Below are positions 25,782 to 35,189 of a stretch of DNA of 64,000 nucleotides, in pieces; the first letter of the stretch is position 1, and each line of letters starts with the position of its first letter. Origin of the DNA: Maribacter flavus (GTDB lineage: Bacteria > Bacteroidota > Bacteroidia > Flavobacteriales > Flavobacteriaceae); assembly GCF_008386635.1 (NCBI RefSeq), contig NZ_VUOE01000001.1:1674001-1738000 (forward strand), written 5' to 3'. The notes beneath the pieces were generated by a model. It was not told the DNA's origin and searched no databases. It was given only the letters and a program-made list of their open reading frames with translations. Both the position numbers and the translations under genes were made by a program.

Positions 25782-26706
25782 AGTGCAATTCAATTTCAAA
25801 CTGTGTTAGTGCCTTAAATTGATGTAACCTTATAATTACTTCATCCCTTTCTAGGTCCAACATCCGTTCCGTACCAAATTTTTCAACAGAAAAGGAGGCT
25901 AAGTTAGAACCATGGATTACGGCTTTTTTCAAATTTTCAAAGGTAAAATCTTCCGATGCCGCTAAGTAACCCGAAAATCCTCCGGCAAAGGTGTCACCGG
26001 CACCCGTGGGGTCAAAAACATCTTCGAGCGGTAAAGCCGGGGCAAAGAACACTTGTTCCTCGTGAAAAAGCAAAGCTCCGTGTTCACCCTTTTTAATGAC
26101 AACATAATCTGGACCCATTTCAAAGATTTTCTGTGCGGCCTTAACCAAAGAATATTCACCGGTTAGCTGTCTTGCTTCCTCATCGTTGATGGTCAGCACA
26201 TCTATTTTTTTGATTACTTCAGTCAATTCTGGCAAAGTATGGTCCATCCAAAAATTCATGGTATCCAAAATGATGAGCTTTGGTCGTTTTTCCATCTGAT
26301 TAATTACACCCATTTGGATATTTGGGTGTAGATTTCCCAGCATAACCACATCGGAGTCTTTGAAACCATCTGGGACAATAGGATTGAAATCGGCCAAAAC
26401 ATTGAGTTCCGTTACCAAAGTATCCCTAGAATTAAGGTCGTTGTGGTACTTGCCTTTCCAAAAAAAAGTTTTACCTCCCTTGACTACCTCAAGAGCCGAA
26501 ATGTCTATGTTCCTTTCTTCCAATAGGTCCAGATACTCCTTGGGAAAGTCTTCCCCAACTACAGAAACGATGGCAGCATCCACATCGAATTGTGAAGCTG
26601 CAAGACCAATAAAAGTAGCGGCTCCTCCCAAAATTTTGTCCGTTTTGCCAAAAGGTGTTTCAATGGCATCGAATGCGACCGTACCTACTATTAAAAGCTT
26701 GCCCAT
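25780..26706 (-). CDS. PfkB family sugar/nucleoside kinase
   Basis: The 308-residue protein is a ribokinase-fold kinase. The start is set at 26706 (MGKLLIVGTVAFDAIETPF) because the 60 residues of the longer frame are not PfkB-like. GGAATFIGLAASQF is the substrate-side motif and DPTGAGDTFAGGF holds the catalytic aspartate and anion hole. Substrate (ribose, adenosine or another sugar) is not identifiable. Its place between purN-rnhA and purF hints at a nucleoside or ribose substrate but does not prove it. A terminator overlaps its stop. Confidence 0.85.
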   Translation of the reverse strand: MGKLLIVGTVAFDAIETPFGKTDKILGGAATFIGLAASQFDVDAAIVSVVGEDFPKEYLDLLEERNIDISALEVVKGGKTFFWKGKYHNDLNSRDTLVTELNVLADFNPIVPDGFKDSDVVMLGNLHPNIQMGVINQMEKRPKLIILDTMNFWMDHTLPELTEVIKKIDVLTINDEEARQLTGEYSLVKAAQKIFEMGPDYVVIKKGEHGALLFHEEQVFFAPALPLEDVFDPTGAGDTFAGGFSGYLAASEDFTFENLKKAVIHGSNLASFSVEKFGTERMLDLERDEVIIRLHQFKALTQFEIELH

Positions 26707-26795
26707 ACCGTAGTTAAAAATGAAGTGCAAATATACGGATTTGCCAACTGAATTGTGGTTTAAAGGCAAGCACAATTTTGAATAGTTATCAAAAG

Positions 26796-27431
26796 TTACT
26801 TTCGTCCAAAATCTGCAGGAATTTCGCCCCATGCCTTGGTTTCCCATTTTACAATCGGCGTTTTGTACGAGTTTGTCTTCAACCAATTTTCCGCCCTTCG
26901 TATCAGGTCGAACAAGGCTTTGTTTTTAGGGTTTTGGGACAAATTTGTATTGCATTTTTTCTTTCGTACCCAACTCATCGCTGTACGGGAATCGGTATAG
27001 ATTATTCTGTCACTATTCCGTTCCTTTAGAAAGGCCAGGCCATGAACAATGGCCAAAAACTCGCCGATATTATTAGTGCCTTCTTCAAAAGGTCCTTGCT
27101 TAAATAACTTTTTTTTGGACTTGGTATCCACACCCTGATACTCCATGATTCCGGGATTTCCACTGGATGCGGCATCTACGGAAATGGAATGATAATTGGG
27201 CTGGCCTATTTTAAGAAGTTCGGCCGGGGGCAGCTCAGTTGCACCTTTTTTATTCCCTTTAAAATCAGCAAAATTTCCGTTGAAGGCTTTTTTTGCCAAA
27301 TCAAACGTTTCAAATGATTTGTATTCCGCCCCTTTTGCCCCGTTGATGGCAGCCTTGCAATCTTCCCAAGTCTCATAGATTCCGGGTCGTTTGCCCTTCC
27401 AAACCACGTAGAACTTTTGTTTTTTACCCAT
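26796..27431 (-). CDS. rnhA: Ribonuclease HI with viroplasmin-like N-terminal domain
   Basis: RNase HI cuts the RNA strand of RNA-DNA hybrids. Residues 1-55 form the caulimovirus viroplasmin/RNase H1-N fold (YVVWKGKRPGIYETWEDCK) that binds hybrids. The catalytic domain follows with acidic residues D86, E124, D147 and D207. At 211 residues it matches the eukaryote-like RNase H1 form common in Bacteroidota. It follows purN by 42 nt, a gap that holds a REP-like hairpin. Confidence 0.92.
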   Translation of the reverse strand: MGKKQKFYVVWKGKRPGIYETWEDCKAAINGAKGAEYKSFETFDLAKKAFNGNFADFKGNKKGATELPPAELLKIGQPNYHSISVDAASSGNPGIMEYQGVDTKSKKKLFKQGPFEEGTNNIGEFLAIVHGLAFLKERNSDRIIYTDSRTAMSWVRKKKCNTNLSQNPKNKALFDLIRRAENWLKTNSYKTPIVKWETKAWGEIPADFGRK

Positions 27432-27448
27432 AGGAAACCTGTTTTTTC

Positions 27449-27468
27449 ATTTCCGCGAAGGCGGAAAT
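27449..27468. repeat. REP-like hairpin
   Basis: ATTTCCGC and GCGGAAAT pair into an 8-bp stem around GAAG. Sequences of this kind (CCGCGAAGGCGG core) are widespread intergenic palindromes in many bacteria. It sits in the 42-bp gap between purN and rnhA and lacks a T tract, so it is not a normal terminator. Confidence 0.55.
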
Positions 27469-27473
27469 CTGAA

Positions 27474-28103
27474 TCAGTTCTGTGTTTTTAAGATATCTTC
27501 AATCACCTTTGGAAAATGTTCATACTCCAAATGGTGCACTTTTTCCGCTATATTCGCTGGGCTATCATTCGCAAAAATTACGGTTTTTACTTGTTTTATG
27601 ACCGCACCTTCATCGTATTGGGCATTTACATAATGAATCGTTATGCCGGTTTCTGTTTCCTTATTTTCCTTTACCGCAGTATGTACGTTCATGCCATACA
27701 TTCCCTTACCCCCGTATTTGGGCAATAGGGCGGGGTGGATGTTTATGATTTTATTGGGAAAGGCATCAACCATGTCCTCAGGAATCTTCCAAAGAAAACC
27801 AGCAAGAACGATTAGGTCCGGTTGTATTCCCTTTAGGATGTTCAATACAAAATCACCCCCAAGGAAGGCATGTCTATTAAAGTATATAGCGTTAACGTTC
27901 AACCTGTTACACCTGTCCAATACTTGGGCATTCCGTTTATTCGTAAATACCGCCTCAATCTGTACGTTGTCATTCTTATCAAAATAACGGACAATATTTT
28001 CCACATTGGAGCCGGAACCCGATGCAAATAGTACTATTTTTTTAACGTCCAATGGTTCTTGTTTTAAGGTTAGGATGGAAGAATTCTGAGAATTTAAGGG
28101 CAA
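27474..28103 (-). CDS. purN: Phosphoribosylglycinamide formyltransferase
   Basis: PurN adds a formyl group from 10-formyltetrahydrofolate to GAR in purine synthesis. KIVLFASGSGSNVENI is the N-terminal substrate loop. The catalytic NIHPALLPKYGGKGMYG and the later D in YDEGAVI are present. The frame is 209 residues, but the core begins about 20 residues in; a TTG at the LDVKKIV position could be the real start, giving the usual 190 residues. It is first in the purN-rnhA-pfkB unit and divergent from acpP. Confidence 0.92.
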   Translation of the reverse strand: MPLNSQNSSILTLKQEPLDVKKIVLFASGSGSNVENIVRYFDKNDNVQIEAVFTNKRNAQVLDRCNRLNVNAIYFNRHAFLGGDFVLNILKGIQPDLIVLAGFLWKIPEDMVDAFPNKIINIHPALLPKYGGKGMYGMNVHTAVKENKETETGITIHYVNAQYDEGAVIKQVKTVIFANDSPANIAEKVHHLEYEHFPKVIEDILKTQN

Positions 28104-28271
28104 AAGAAAACAGAAATAAAGTAAGCACCAAGGTTTTGTTCATAAATGACGTTGGAGGGCACATCGTTTTCGGAAGAAAAATTTATGGTTTCATGTAGGG
28201 AAGTATGATTTTTATTTTCTTAAATTACCTTACATTTTAACGACAATTAGTGTAATTAATCCAAAGTTTTA

Positions 28272-28279
28272 TATTTTTG
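28272..28279 (+). promoter_or_regulatory. Predicted -7 element of acpP
   Basis: TATTTTTG is an exact TAnnTTTG match 33 nt before the acpP ATG. The purN-acpP gap of 209 bp otherwise shows only AT-rich sequence. Confidence 0.55.
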
Positions 28280-28312
28280 CCTTCAATTTAAATTTTTAAA
28301 ACCAATATTATT

Positions 28313-28546
28313 ATGTCAGACATTGCATCAAGAGTTAAAGCTATCATTGTTGATAAATTAGGAGTTGACGAAAACGAGGTGGTATCAGAAGCTAGCTTTA
28401 CGAACGATTTAGGGGCAGATTCATTGGATACTGTTGAGTTGATTATGGAGTTCGAAAAGGAATTCGATATTCAAATCCCTGATGATCAAGCTGAGAACAT
28501 CGCAACAGTTGGCCAAGCCATTAGCTATATAGAAGAAGCAAAGTAA
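28313..28546 (+). CDS. acpP: Acyl carrier protein
   Basis: The 77-residue acidic protein carries growing acyl chains on a phosphopantetheine attached to S37 in the motif [13 protein letters not shown]. Size and helix pattern are those of AcpP. It is followed by fabF and rnc in the order seen in many bacteria. A terminator-like hairpin lies between acpP and fabF, so acpP can be made in excess. Confidence 0.98.
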   Translation: MSDIASRVKAIIVDKLGVDENEVVSEASFTNDLGADSLDTVELIMEFEKEFDIQIPDDQAENIATVGQAISYIEEAK

Positions 28547-28571
28547 TTTGATGATTTCTTAAACAGAATTT

Positions 28572-28614
28572 AAATTATCCATGTGGTAAATGCTCCGCAT
28601 GGATAATTTTTTTT
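28572..28614 (+). terminator. Terminator/attenuator between acpP and fabF
   Basis: AAATTATCCATG and CATGGATAATTT form a 12-bp stem around a 14-nt loop, followed by a run of eight T residues. It lies 25 nt after acpP and 40 nt before fabF on the same strand. Confidence 0.8.
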
Positions 28615-28654
28615 AATTTACCTTCAGTTTATTTCTAAACTAAAAAAAAGTTCA

Positions 28655-29905
28655 ATGCAATTAAAGCGAGTTGTCGTTACTGGATTGGGTGCTCTTACCC
28701 CAATTGGTAACAATATTGAGGAGTATTGGAACGGTCTTGTAAATGGTAAAAGTGGGTCCGCACCCATAACATATTATGACACTGAAAAATTTAAGGTAAA
28801 ATTCGCCTGCGAACTAAAAAACTACAATACAGAGGATTATTTTGATCGTAAGGAAGGACGTAAACTGGACAGATTTGCACAGTATGCGCTTATTTCTTCG
28901 GATGAGGCCATAAAGGATTCCGGATTGGATCTGGACAAACTGGACAAATTCCGCACCGGGGTCATTTGGGGTGCCGGCATAGGTGGTTTGGAGACCTTTC
29001 AAAATGAGGTGATGAATTTTGCCCAAGGGGACGGAACACCAAGGTTTAACCCTTTCTTTATACCCAAAATGATCGCGGATATTGCTCCCGGACATATTTC
29101 CATAAAGCATGGTTTTATGGGACCAAATTATACAACGGTTTCAGCATGTGCATCCTCTGCAAATGCTTTGATAGACGCTCTCAACTACATACGTCTGGGC
29201 CATTGTGATGTCATCGTATCTGGAGGAAGCGAGGCTGCCGTAACCATTGCAGGTATGGGCGGTTTTGGTGCCATGCACGCACTTTCTACACGAAACGATA
29301 GTCCGGAAACGGCCTCAAGACCCTTCGATGCTACTAGGGACGGTTTTGTCTTAGGAGAAGGCGCAGGAGCATTGATACTTGAGGAGTATGAGCATGCCAA
29401 GGCAAGAGGGGCAAAAATATATGCCGAAGTTGCAGGAGGGGGACTATCCAGTGATGCCTATCATATGACCGCTCCACATCCAGATGGTATCGGTGTGGTT
29501 AAGGTAATGGAAAACTGCCTTCGCGATGCTGGTATGGGCATCGAGGAAGTGGATGCCATTAATACCCATGGTACTTCTACACCCTTAGGGGATGTCGCCG
29601 AGTTGAAGGCCATATCGGAAGTATTTGGGGAACATGCCAAAAATATAAATATCAATTCTACAAAGTCCATGACTGGGCATTTGTTGGGTGCCGCGGGTGC
29701 CATAGAGGCCATTGCCTCCATTCTGGCTATGGAACATGGCATGGTTCCGCCGACTATCAATCATACAACAGTAGACGAAAACATAGATCCTAGTCTAAAC
29801 CTAACGCTCAACAAGGCCCAAAAAAGAGATGTTAGGGTTGCCATGAGTAACACCTTTGGATTTGGGGGGCATAATGCCTGTGTTGTCTTTAAAAAAATAG
29901 ACTAA
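28655..29905 (+). CDS. fabF: Beta-ketoacyl-ACP synthase II
   Basis: FabF condenses malonyl-ACP with acyl-ACP in fatty acid elongation. The 416-residue protein has the Cys-His-His triad C165 (TVSACASSA), H305 (NTHGTSTP) and H342 (MTGHLLGAAG), with the GFGGHN loop near the C-terminus. Length is standard for KAS II. rnc begins 7 nt after it. Confidence 0.97.
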   Translation: MQLKRVVVTGLGALTPIGNNIEEYWNGLVNGKSGSAPITYYDTEKFKVKFACELKNYNTEDYFDRKEGRKLDRFAQYALISSDEAIKDSGLDLDKLDKFRTGVIWGAGIGGLETFQNEVMNFAQGDGTPRFNPFFIPKMIADIAPGHISIKHGFMGPNYTTVSACASSANALIDALNYIRLGHCDVIVSGGSEAAVTIAGMGGFGAMHALSTRNDSPETASRPFDATRDGFVLGEGAGALILEEYEHAKARGAKIYAEVAGGGLSSDAYHMTAPHPDGIGVVKVMENCLRDAGMGIEEVDAINTHGTSTPLGDVAELKAISEVFGEHAKNININSTKSMTGHLLGAAGAIEAIASILAMEHGMVPPTINHTTVDENIDPSLNLTLNKAQKRDVRVAMSNTFGFGGHNACVVFKKID

Positions 29906-29912
29906 GACCTTT

Positions 29913-30644
29913 ATGACCTTTCCTAAAAATATATTCAATTCCCATTCTAAACAGGATGGGGATTTTTTTTTAGGATTAAAAAGGATTTTGGGATTTAAAC
30001 CAAAGCATTTGGTTTATTATAAAAAGGCCTTTTTGCACCGATCAATGAACCAAAAGGATGAAAATGGAAATCCAATGAACTATGAACGATTGGAGTTTTT
30101 GGGGGATTCCATGCTTGGAACCATTATCTCCAAACATTTATACAATGAAGTCCCGGAAGGTGATGAAGGGTATTTGACCAAAATGCGATCCAAAATCGTC
30201 AGTAGGGAACACCTGAACGAATTGGGTAAGGATTTGGACCTGATCAAGTATGTAGAAAGTAGGATTCCAAAATCGCATTTTGGGGAAAATATACATGGAA
30301 ACGTATTCGAGGCATTGATTGGCGCTATTTATTTGGATAGGGGCTATAAATACTGTGAAAAGTTCATAAATACTAGGGTCATAGAGCCGTATGTGGATAT
30401 CGAACAGTTGGAAGGAAAGGTTATAAGTTATAAAAGTCTGATTATAGAGTGGTGCCAAAAGCAAAAAAAATCATTTAATTTTAATGTTTACGAGGACACA
30501 GGGAACGATTCGTTAAAGCATTTTGCCGTAAAGCTTTCCATAAATGATAACGTAGTGGCCAAGGCTAGGGCTACCTCTAAAAAGAAAGCTGAGGAAAGAG
30601 CATCCAAAAGGGCATTTTTTGCACTACAGGATAGAATGAAATAG
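29913..30644 (+). CDS. rnc: Ribonuclease III
   Basis: RNase III cleaves double-stranded RNA in rRNA maturation and small RNA action. The nuclease signature NYERLEFLGDSMLG is present with a second acidic patch (HGNVFEALIGAIYLDRGY). A C-terminal dsRNA-binding domain ends in AKARATSKKKAEERASKRAF. The 243-residue length is normal. It is co-transcribed with fabF. Confidence 0.96.
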   Translation: MTFPKNIFNSHSKQDGDFFLGLKRILGFKPKHLVYYKKAFLHRSMNQKDENGNPMNYERLEFLGDSMLGTIISKHLYNEVPEGDEGYLTKMRSKIVSREHLNELGKDLDLIKYVESRIPKSHFGENIHGNVFEALIGAIYLDRGYKYCEKFINTRVIEPYVDIEQLEGKVISYKSLIIEWCQKQKKSFNFNVYEDTGNDSLKHFAVKLSINDNVVAKARATSKKKAEERASKRAFFALQDRMK

Positions 30645-30761
30645 AATCGTTAGAATTACAACAAAACGCTAACGTTTTCGTAATCAAAACCACTTCTTAA
30701 ACTTATTTAGCCGTTAGGCTTTATTCTTTAATAGTTCTATATTTACCGTTTTTGAGTGTGT

Positions 30762-31229
30762 ATGTCGGCAGTGTATAAAATAAAAGATGATTTTTTTGAT
30801 GAATCCTTTCTTTTAGTCGCTTTGCATAGCACTTTGGAGGATTATGCCATTGCCTACGGATTAAACCGTATACTGAATTCGAATTTTAAAAGAGGCAAGG
30901 CGGATTTTGATTTATCGGAAAATAGGTCCTTCCCGTATTATGATTGGGAAGATGAGTTAAATTACAGGTATTGGGTGCTCGTTTCCAATCAAAGCGCGAA
31001 AAAAGAGTTGGTAACCAACAATGACCTGTTTCAGTACGAAACAACCTATTCCACTCCCCGTTTGATCCCGGAGCTTAAAGAGGTGGATTATTTCCTGAAA
31101 ATAGAGGGAGATGAGGATACAGTGGATAGCAGTAAAATAATAAAAACCCTTTTGGGCATTCCTAAGATAATGGCCGCCTACGAGGTAGATATAAACAAAC
31201 TAAAATCTAGAAATAATTTAATTTTTTAA
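30762..31229 (+). CDS. IPExxxVDY family protein
   Basis: The 155-residue protein carries I102-P-E-L-K-E-V-D-Y110, the motif after which this Bacteroidota-specific family is named. Its function is unknown. The ATG at 30762 is preferred to the GTG six bases earlier. It ends 2 nt before pyk, so the two are translated from one message, as in other Flavobacteriaceae. The protein is acidic and without membrane segments, so likely cytosolic; a regulatory link to pyruvate kinase is only a guess from position. Confidence 0.85.
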   Translation: MSAVYKIKDDFFDESFLLVALHSTLEDYAIAYGLNRILNSNFKRGKADFDLSENRSFPYYDWEDELNYRYWVLVSNQSAKKELVTNNDLFQYETTYSTPRLIPELKEVDYFLKIEGDEDTVDSSKIIKTLLGIPKIMAAYEVDINKLKSRNNLIF

Positions 31230-31231
31230 TA

Positions 31232-32674
31232 ATGTCAAGCAACAAGAAGACAAAGATCGTAGCAACCCTAGGCCCTGCTACAAGTAAGAAAGATGTGCTT
31301 AGAAGCATGATGCTGGCAGGAGTAGATGTCTTTAGGATAAATTTTTCCCATGCCGACTATAAAGATGTTAAGGAACGGGTAGACCTTATACGTGAGCTCA
31401 ATGAAGAGTTGGAAACCAATACGGCTATTTTGGCCGATTTGCAAGGACCTAAACTTAGAGTTGGTGTAATGTCCGGTGAAGTTGTTGTGAGCCCTGGCGA
31501 CGAACTTACCTTCGTAACAGGCGAACCCTTTGAAGGTACGGCAGAAAGGGTATACATGAACTATAAGGAATTCCCTAGGGACGTAAAACCCGGTGAACGT
31601 ATCCTTTTGGACGACGGAAAGCTGATATTCGAGGTCGTATCAACGAACGGGGAATCTGAAGTTAGGGCAAAAGTGATTCAAGGAGGGCCACTAAAGTCTA
31701 AGAAAGGGGTGAACCTTCCAAACACGAACATTTCCCTACCGGCCCTTACCAAAAAGGATATCAAGGATGCGGAATTTGCGATTTCTCTGGAAGTGGATTG
31801 GATAGCATTATCCTTTGTAAGATTCAGCCAGGATTTGATTGACCTTCAGAACATAATTAAGCAACACTCCGCTCATAAAATCCCAATAATTGCAAAAATA
31901 GAAAAGCCAGAGGCTGTTGAGAATATTGATAAGATTGTCGCGTATTGTGATGGTTTAATGGTTGCCAGGGGAGATTTAGGTGTTGAAGTACCGGCACAAG
32001 AGGTACCTTTGATTCAAAAGAAATTGGTGCTTAGGGCCAAAAAGGCACGAATTCCCGTAATTATTGCCACCCAGATGATGGAGACGATGATTACCAGTTT
32101 GACCCCTACCAGAGCAGAGGTGAACGACGTTGCCAACTCGGTCATGGATGGTGCGGATGCCGTTATGCTATCCGGTGAAACTTCCGTTGGAAATTATCCT
32201 GTACAGGTAATCGAAAAAATGGCCAGTATCCTTAGGAGCGTGGAATCTTCGGAATTGATTAAGGTCCCTCACGAACCACCTCATGTTAGGACCAATAGGT
32301 ATATCACAAAATCGATATGTTTTCACGCAGCTCTCATGGCCAATGAAATTAAGGCCAAGGCCATTTCCACATTGACCAATAGTGGCTATACCGCTTTTCA
32401 GATATCGGCGTGGAGACCAAGTGCACACATACTGGTATTCACTTCCAATAAAAGAATCCTTACGCAGTTGAATCTTTTGTGGGGCGTAAAGGCGTTCTAT
32501 TATGATAAGTTTGTATCTACGGACCAGACCATTGAGGATGTTAACGGAATTGCCTGTAAAAAAGGCTATTTGGAAGTTGGCGATATGCTGGTAAGTTTGG
32601 CGGCCATGCCCATAAAGGCAAAAGGAATGGTAAATACACTAAGGGTCACGGAAATAGAGACCTGTAATTTTTAA
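31232..32674 (+). CDS. pyk: Pyruvate kinase
   Basis: The enzyme makes pyruvate and ATP from phosphoenolpyruvate and ADP. The 480-residue protein has KIVATLGPATS at the start, ADLQGPKLRVG, the active-site IIAKIEKPEAVEN lysine and the MVARGDLGVE metal site. A full C-terminal regulatory domain follows. It is the last gene of the acpP-fabF-rnc cluster region and is followed by a strong terminator. Confidence 0.98.
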   Translation: MSSNKKTKIVATLGPATSKKDVLRSMMLAGVDVFRINFSHADYKDVKERVDLIRELNEELETNTAILADLQGPKLRVGVMSGEVVVSPGDELTFVTGEPFEGTAERVYMNYKEFPRDVKPGERILLDDGKLIFEVVSTNGESEVRAKVIQGGPLKSKKGVNLPNTNISLPALTKKDIKDAEFAISLEVDWIALSFVRFSQDLIDLQNIIKQHSAHKIPIIAKIEKPEAVENIDKIVAYCDGLMVARGDLGVEVPAQEVPLIQKKLVLRAKKARIPVIIATQMMETMITSLTPTRAEVNDVANSVMDGADAVMLSGETSVGNYPVQVIEKMASILRSVESSELIKVPHEPPHVRTNRYITKSICFHAALMANEIKAKAISTLTNSGYTAFQISAWRPSAHILVFTSNKRILTQLNLLWGVKAFYYDKFVSTDQTIEDVNGIACKKGYLEVGDMLVSLAAMPIKAKGMVNTLRVTEIETCNF

Positions 32675-32699
32675 AGAGCAAAAAATAATACCGTTTTAT

Positions 32700-32730
32700 A
32701 GACCTGATGAATTCATCAGGTCTTTTTTTT
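32700..32730 (+). terminator. Intrinsic terminator of pyk
   Basis: A 24-nt perfect palindrome (AGACCTGATGAA and its complement) is followed by eight T residues, 25 nt after the pyk stop. Confidence 0.92.
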
Positions 32731-32894
32731 ATTATAGGTATTTCATGTTCTAATAGAATAATTATCCTTTTGACACAATCTTCGGAGAATCGTTGAATTT
32801 GTATCGACCCTTAACTTTAGTTCTTTTTTATGAATTGGAACAGGTGCCTTAATCAGAAGGATGACTAGCTTCGTAGACCTAAATTAACCTGTTT

Positions 32895-33350
32895 GTGATA
32901 TTTGATTTTCTTTTGGCAATATTGTGGAGTTTTTCCCCTTTTGGAGAGGCCAAGGTAGGGATACCATACGGTGTGCTTAAAGGGTTGGACATCTACGCTG
33001 TATTTATTTTTTGCTTTTTGGCAAATGTCCTTGTCTTTCCCATGATGATGTTCTTTTTAGATAAAATCAATGTTTATTTTACACGTTGGCACTTCTATAA
33101 AAAATCGGCTTTATTCGTTGCAAGAAGGGCAAAAATGGGTTCTGGCGATAAAATCAAAAAATTTGGCTTTTTTGGGTTGATTTTCTTCGTAATGATACCA
33201 CTCCCAGGTACTGGTGTTTATGCAGGTAGCATAGCTACTTATCTATTCAAAATTGAGAGGCAAAAGGCTTTTTGGGCCAATGCTATTGGTATCTTTTTGT
33301 CCTCGGTCATTGTATGGTTGGCTACCCTTGCCTCCATGCAGGTAATTTAG
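32895..33350 (+). CDS. Small multidrug export protein family (COG2426-like)
   Basis: The 151-residue membrane protein has four or five hydrophobic helices and the motif MIPLPGTGVYAGSIATYLF, typical of the COG2426 'small multidrug export' family, whose transport role is weakly supported. The frame opens with GTG at 32895 after an in-frame TAA at 32880; no ATG is available, and ATT/CTG lie a few codons earlier. GEAKVGIPYGV near the N-terminus is a conserved loop. It stands alone between pyk and dinB. Confidence 0.75.
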   Translation: MIFDFLLAILWSFSPFGEAKVGIPYGVLKGLDIYAVFIFCFLANVLVFPMMMFFLDKINVYFTRWHFYKKSALFVARRAKMGSGDKIKKFGFFGLIFFVMIPLPGTGVYAGSIATYLFKIERQKAFWANAIGIFLSSVIVWLATLASMQVI

Positions 33351-33385
33351 TTAGATCCTTTAAATAAAGGGTCTTTAAAAGAAAA

Positions 33386-34489
33386 CTAAAAATCAAACTT
33401 AAGCTGATAGGAAACGGTCTCATTCTCTTTTTTGGGCTGCTCCTTTTTTTCCGTATTTAAATTGGATAGTGAAATCCCTAAAAGCCTTACAGAGTTCTGT
33501 AACCTTTCTTGGTACAACAACTCTTTTGCCGTCTCAAGAATAAGCTTTTTGTCCAATATAAAATAAGGCAAGGTTTTACTGCGGGTGTTTAAGGTAAAAT
33601 CACTGTATTTTATTTTCAACGTTACCGTTTTTCCCGCTATTTTGGATTTTTGAAGTCGTTTTTCCAGTTCACTGGCAATGTGTTCCAAGCGTTCCAACAT
33701 GAATATTTCACTGCTCAAATTTTCGTTAAAGGTACGTTCCGCACCTACGGATTTTGGTATTCTATGGGGTTTCACGGGGCTGTTGTGAATGCCTCGTACC
33801 ACTTGGAAATAATAGCTTCCGCTTTTACCAAAATGTTCCTCCAAAAAGGCAAGCGATTTTCCCTTTAGGTCCTTACCGGTAAAAATACCAAGGCCGTACA
33901 TCTTGTCGGCCGTAACCTTTCCAACACCATAAAACTTCCGTATTTCCAATTCTTCCAAGAACCTTTGTACCTCCTCCGGGTTTACCGTTTTTTGTCCGTT
34001 TGGCTTGTTTACATCACTGGCCACCTTGGCAATGAACTTATTTATGGAAATACCTGCCGATGCATTTAGCCCTGTTTCCTTCAGGATTCTATCCCTAATT
34101 TCCTTGGCAATAAGAGTGGCTGAAGGATTCCCTTTTTTGTTCACAGTAACATCCAGATACGCTTCGTCCAACGATAATGGCTCTACCAAATCCGTATAAT
34201 CATAAAATATGGACCTAATCTGTTTGGAAATTTCCTTGTAACGGTCAAAGCGAGGTTTTACGAAGATGAGGTCCGGACATTTTTTCTTGGCCAATATACC
34301 GCTCATGGCACTGCGTACCCCAAATCTTCTAGCCTCATAGCTTGCCGCCGAAACAACGCCGCGCAGCTCATTGCCACCCACGGCTACGGGCTTTTGCCTA
34401 AGATCAGGATTGTCCAACTGTTCTACGGAGGCATAAAATGCGTCCATATCCACGTGGATAATCTTTCGTAAAGGAAAATCATTGGACAT
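33386..34489 (-). CDS. dinB: DNA polymerase IV
   Basis: DinB is an error-prone Y-family polymerase for lesion bypass. The 367-residue protein has HVDMDAFYASVEQ and SLDEAYLDVT, which hold the catalytic acidic residues. Helix-hairpin-helix elements of the thumb and a little-finger domain follow. The C-terminus lacks an obvious QLxLF clamp motif but ends YQLKFDF, which could serve. It is divergent from the NAD-binding gene across 25 bp; no SOS box is evident. Confidence 0.95.
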   Translation of the reverse strand: MSNDFPLRKIIHVDMDAFYASVEQLDNPDLRQKPVAVGGNELRGVVSAASYEARRFGVRSAMSGILAKKKCPDLIFVKPRFDRYKEISKQIRSIFYDYTDLVEPLSLDEAYLDVTVNKKGNPSATLIAKEIRDRILKETGLNASAGISINKFIAKVASDVNKPNGQKTVNPEEVQRFLEELEIRKFYGVGKVTADKMYGLGIFTGKDLKGKSLAFLEEHFGKSGSYYFQVVRGIHNSPVKPHRIPKSVGAERTFNENLSSEIFMLERLEHIASELEKRLQKSKIAGKTVTLKIKYSDFTLNTRSKTLPYFILDKKLILETAKELLYQERLQNSVRLLGISLSNLNTEKKEQPKKENETVSYQLKFDF

Positions 34490-34514
34490 CCTGTAAAATT
34501 AAGGTATATTTAAT

Positions 34515-35189
34515 TTGATGTACCAAAACAAAAAAACTGCAATTATTCTTGGGGCTACCGGTCTTACCGGCGGTATACTTTTACAGCTTTTGCTGGAGGA
34601 TGACCGATACGATAGAATAAAACTGTTCTCCAGAAATCGTGTAAATATTGTATCGGATAAGATCGAGGAACATATTGGGGATGTCCTAAACTTGGAAGGT
34701 TTTAAACCGAAATTTAAAGCAGACGAGGTATTTTGTTGCATAGGCACGACAAATTCCAAAACCCCGGACAAGGAACTGTACCATAAAATAGATTATGGAA
34801 TTCCTGTTTCCGCCGCACAAATATGCAGCAAACAGGGTATCGAAAAACTTTTGGTCATTTCCGCTTTGGGTGCCGATCCGAATAGTTCCATTTTCTACAA
34901 CAGGGTAAAGGGAGAAATGGAAGAAGCGGTATTAAAAATAGGGATATCGAAGACCTATATTTTACAGCCTTCCTTAATTTCCGGACCACGGGAAGAACGA
35001 CGTCCTGGCGAGTGGCTGGCAAAGCAATTATTTAAGGTTTTAAATGTATTTATGGTGGGGCCATTGAGAAAATATCGGTCCATTCATCCCAAGGAAATAG
35101 CGATATGTATGCTGAAATTGGCCAATGGGGAAGAAGCAAGCGGAAGAATTACTTCGGATGAAATAAAAATAATCGCAAATCATGATTGA
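34515..35189 (+). CDS. NAD(P)-binding Rossmann-fold protein (HTATIP2/TIP30-like)
   Basis: The 224-residue protein starts with a cofactor loop ILGATGLTGG and keeps the IGTTNSKTPDKELYHKIDYG and VSALGADPNS motifs of the atypical SDR TIP30-like group. These are oxidoreductase-like proteins of unknown substrate. Its 3' end overlaps the CYTH gene by 8 nt, so the two are translationally coupled in a three-gene operon. Confidence 0.85.
   Translation: MMYQNKKTAIILGATGLTGGILLQLLLEDDRYDRIKLFSRNRVNIVSDKIEEHIGDVLNLEGFKPKFKADEVFCCIGTTNSKTPDKELYHKIDYGIPVSAAQICSKQGIEKLLVISALGADPNSSIFYNRVKGEMEEAVLKIGISKTYILQPSLISGPREERRPGEWLAKQLFKVLNVFMVGPLRKYRSIHPKEIAICMLKLANGEEASGRITSDEIKIIANHD

Noticed and set aside
26707..26886. 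60-residue N-terminal extension of the PfkB kinase
   Set aside because: The PfkB fold starts at MGKLLIVG; the extension is unrelated and lies in the upstream spacer.
30663..30678. Hairpin AAAACG-CTAA-CGTTTT after rnc as a terminator
   Set aside because: Six base pairs, mostly A-T, with no T tract beyond the stem; too weak to call.
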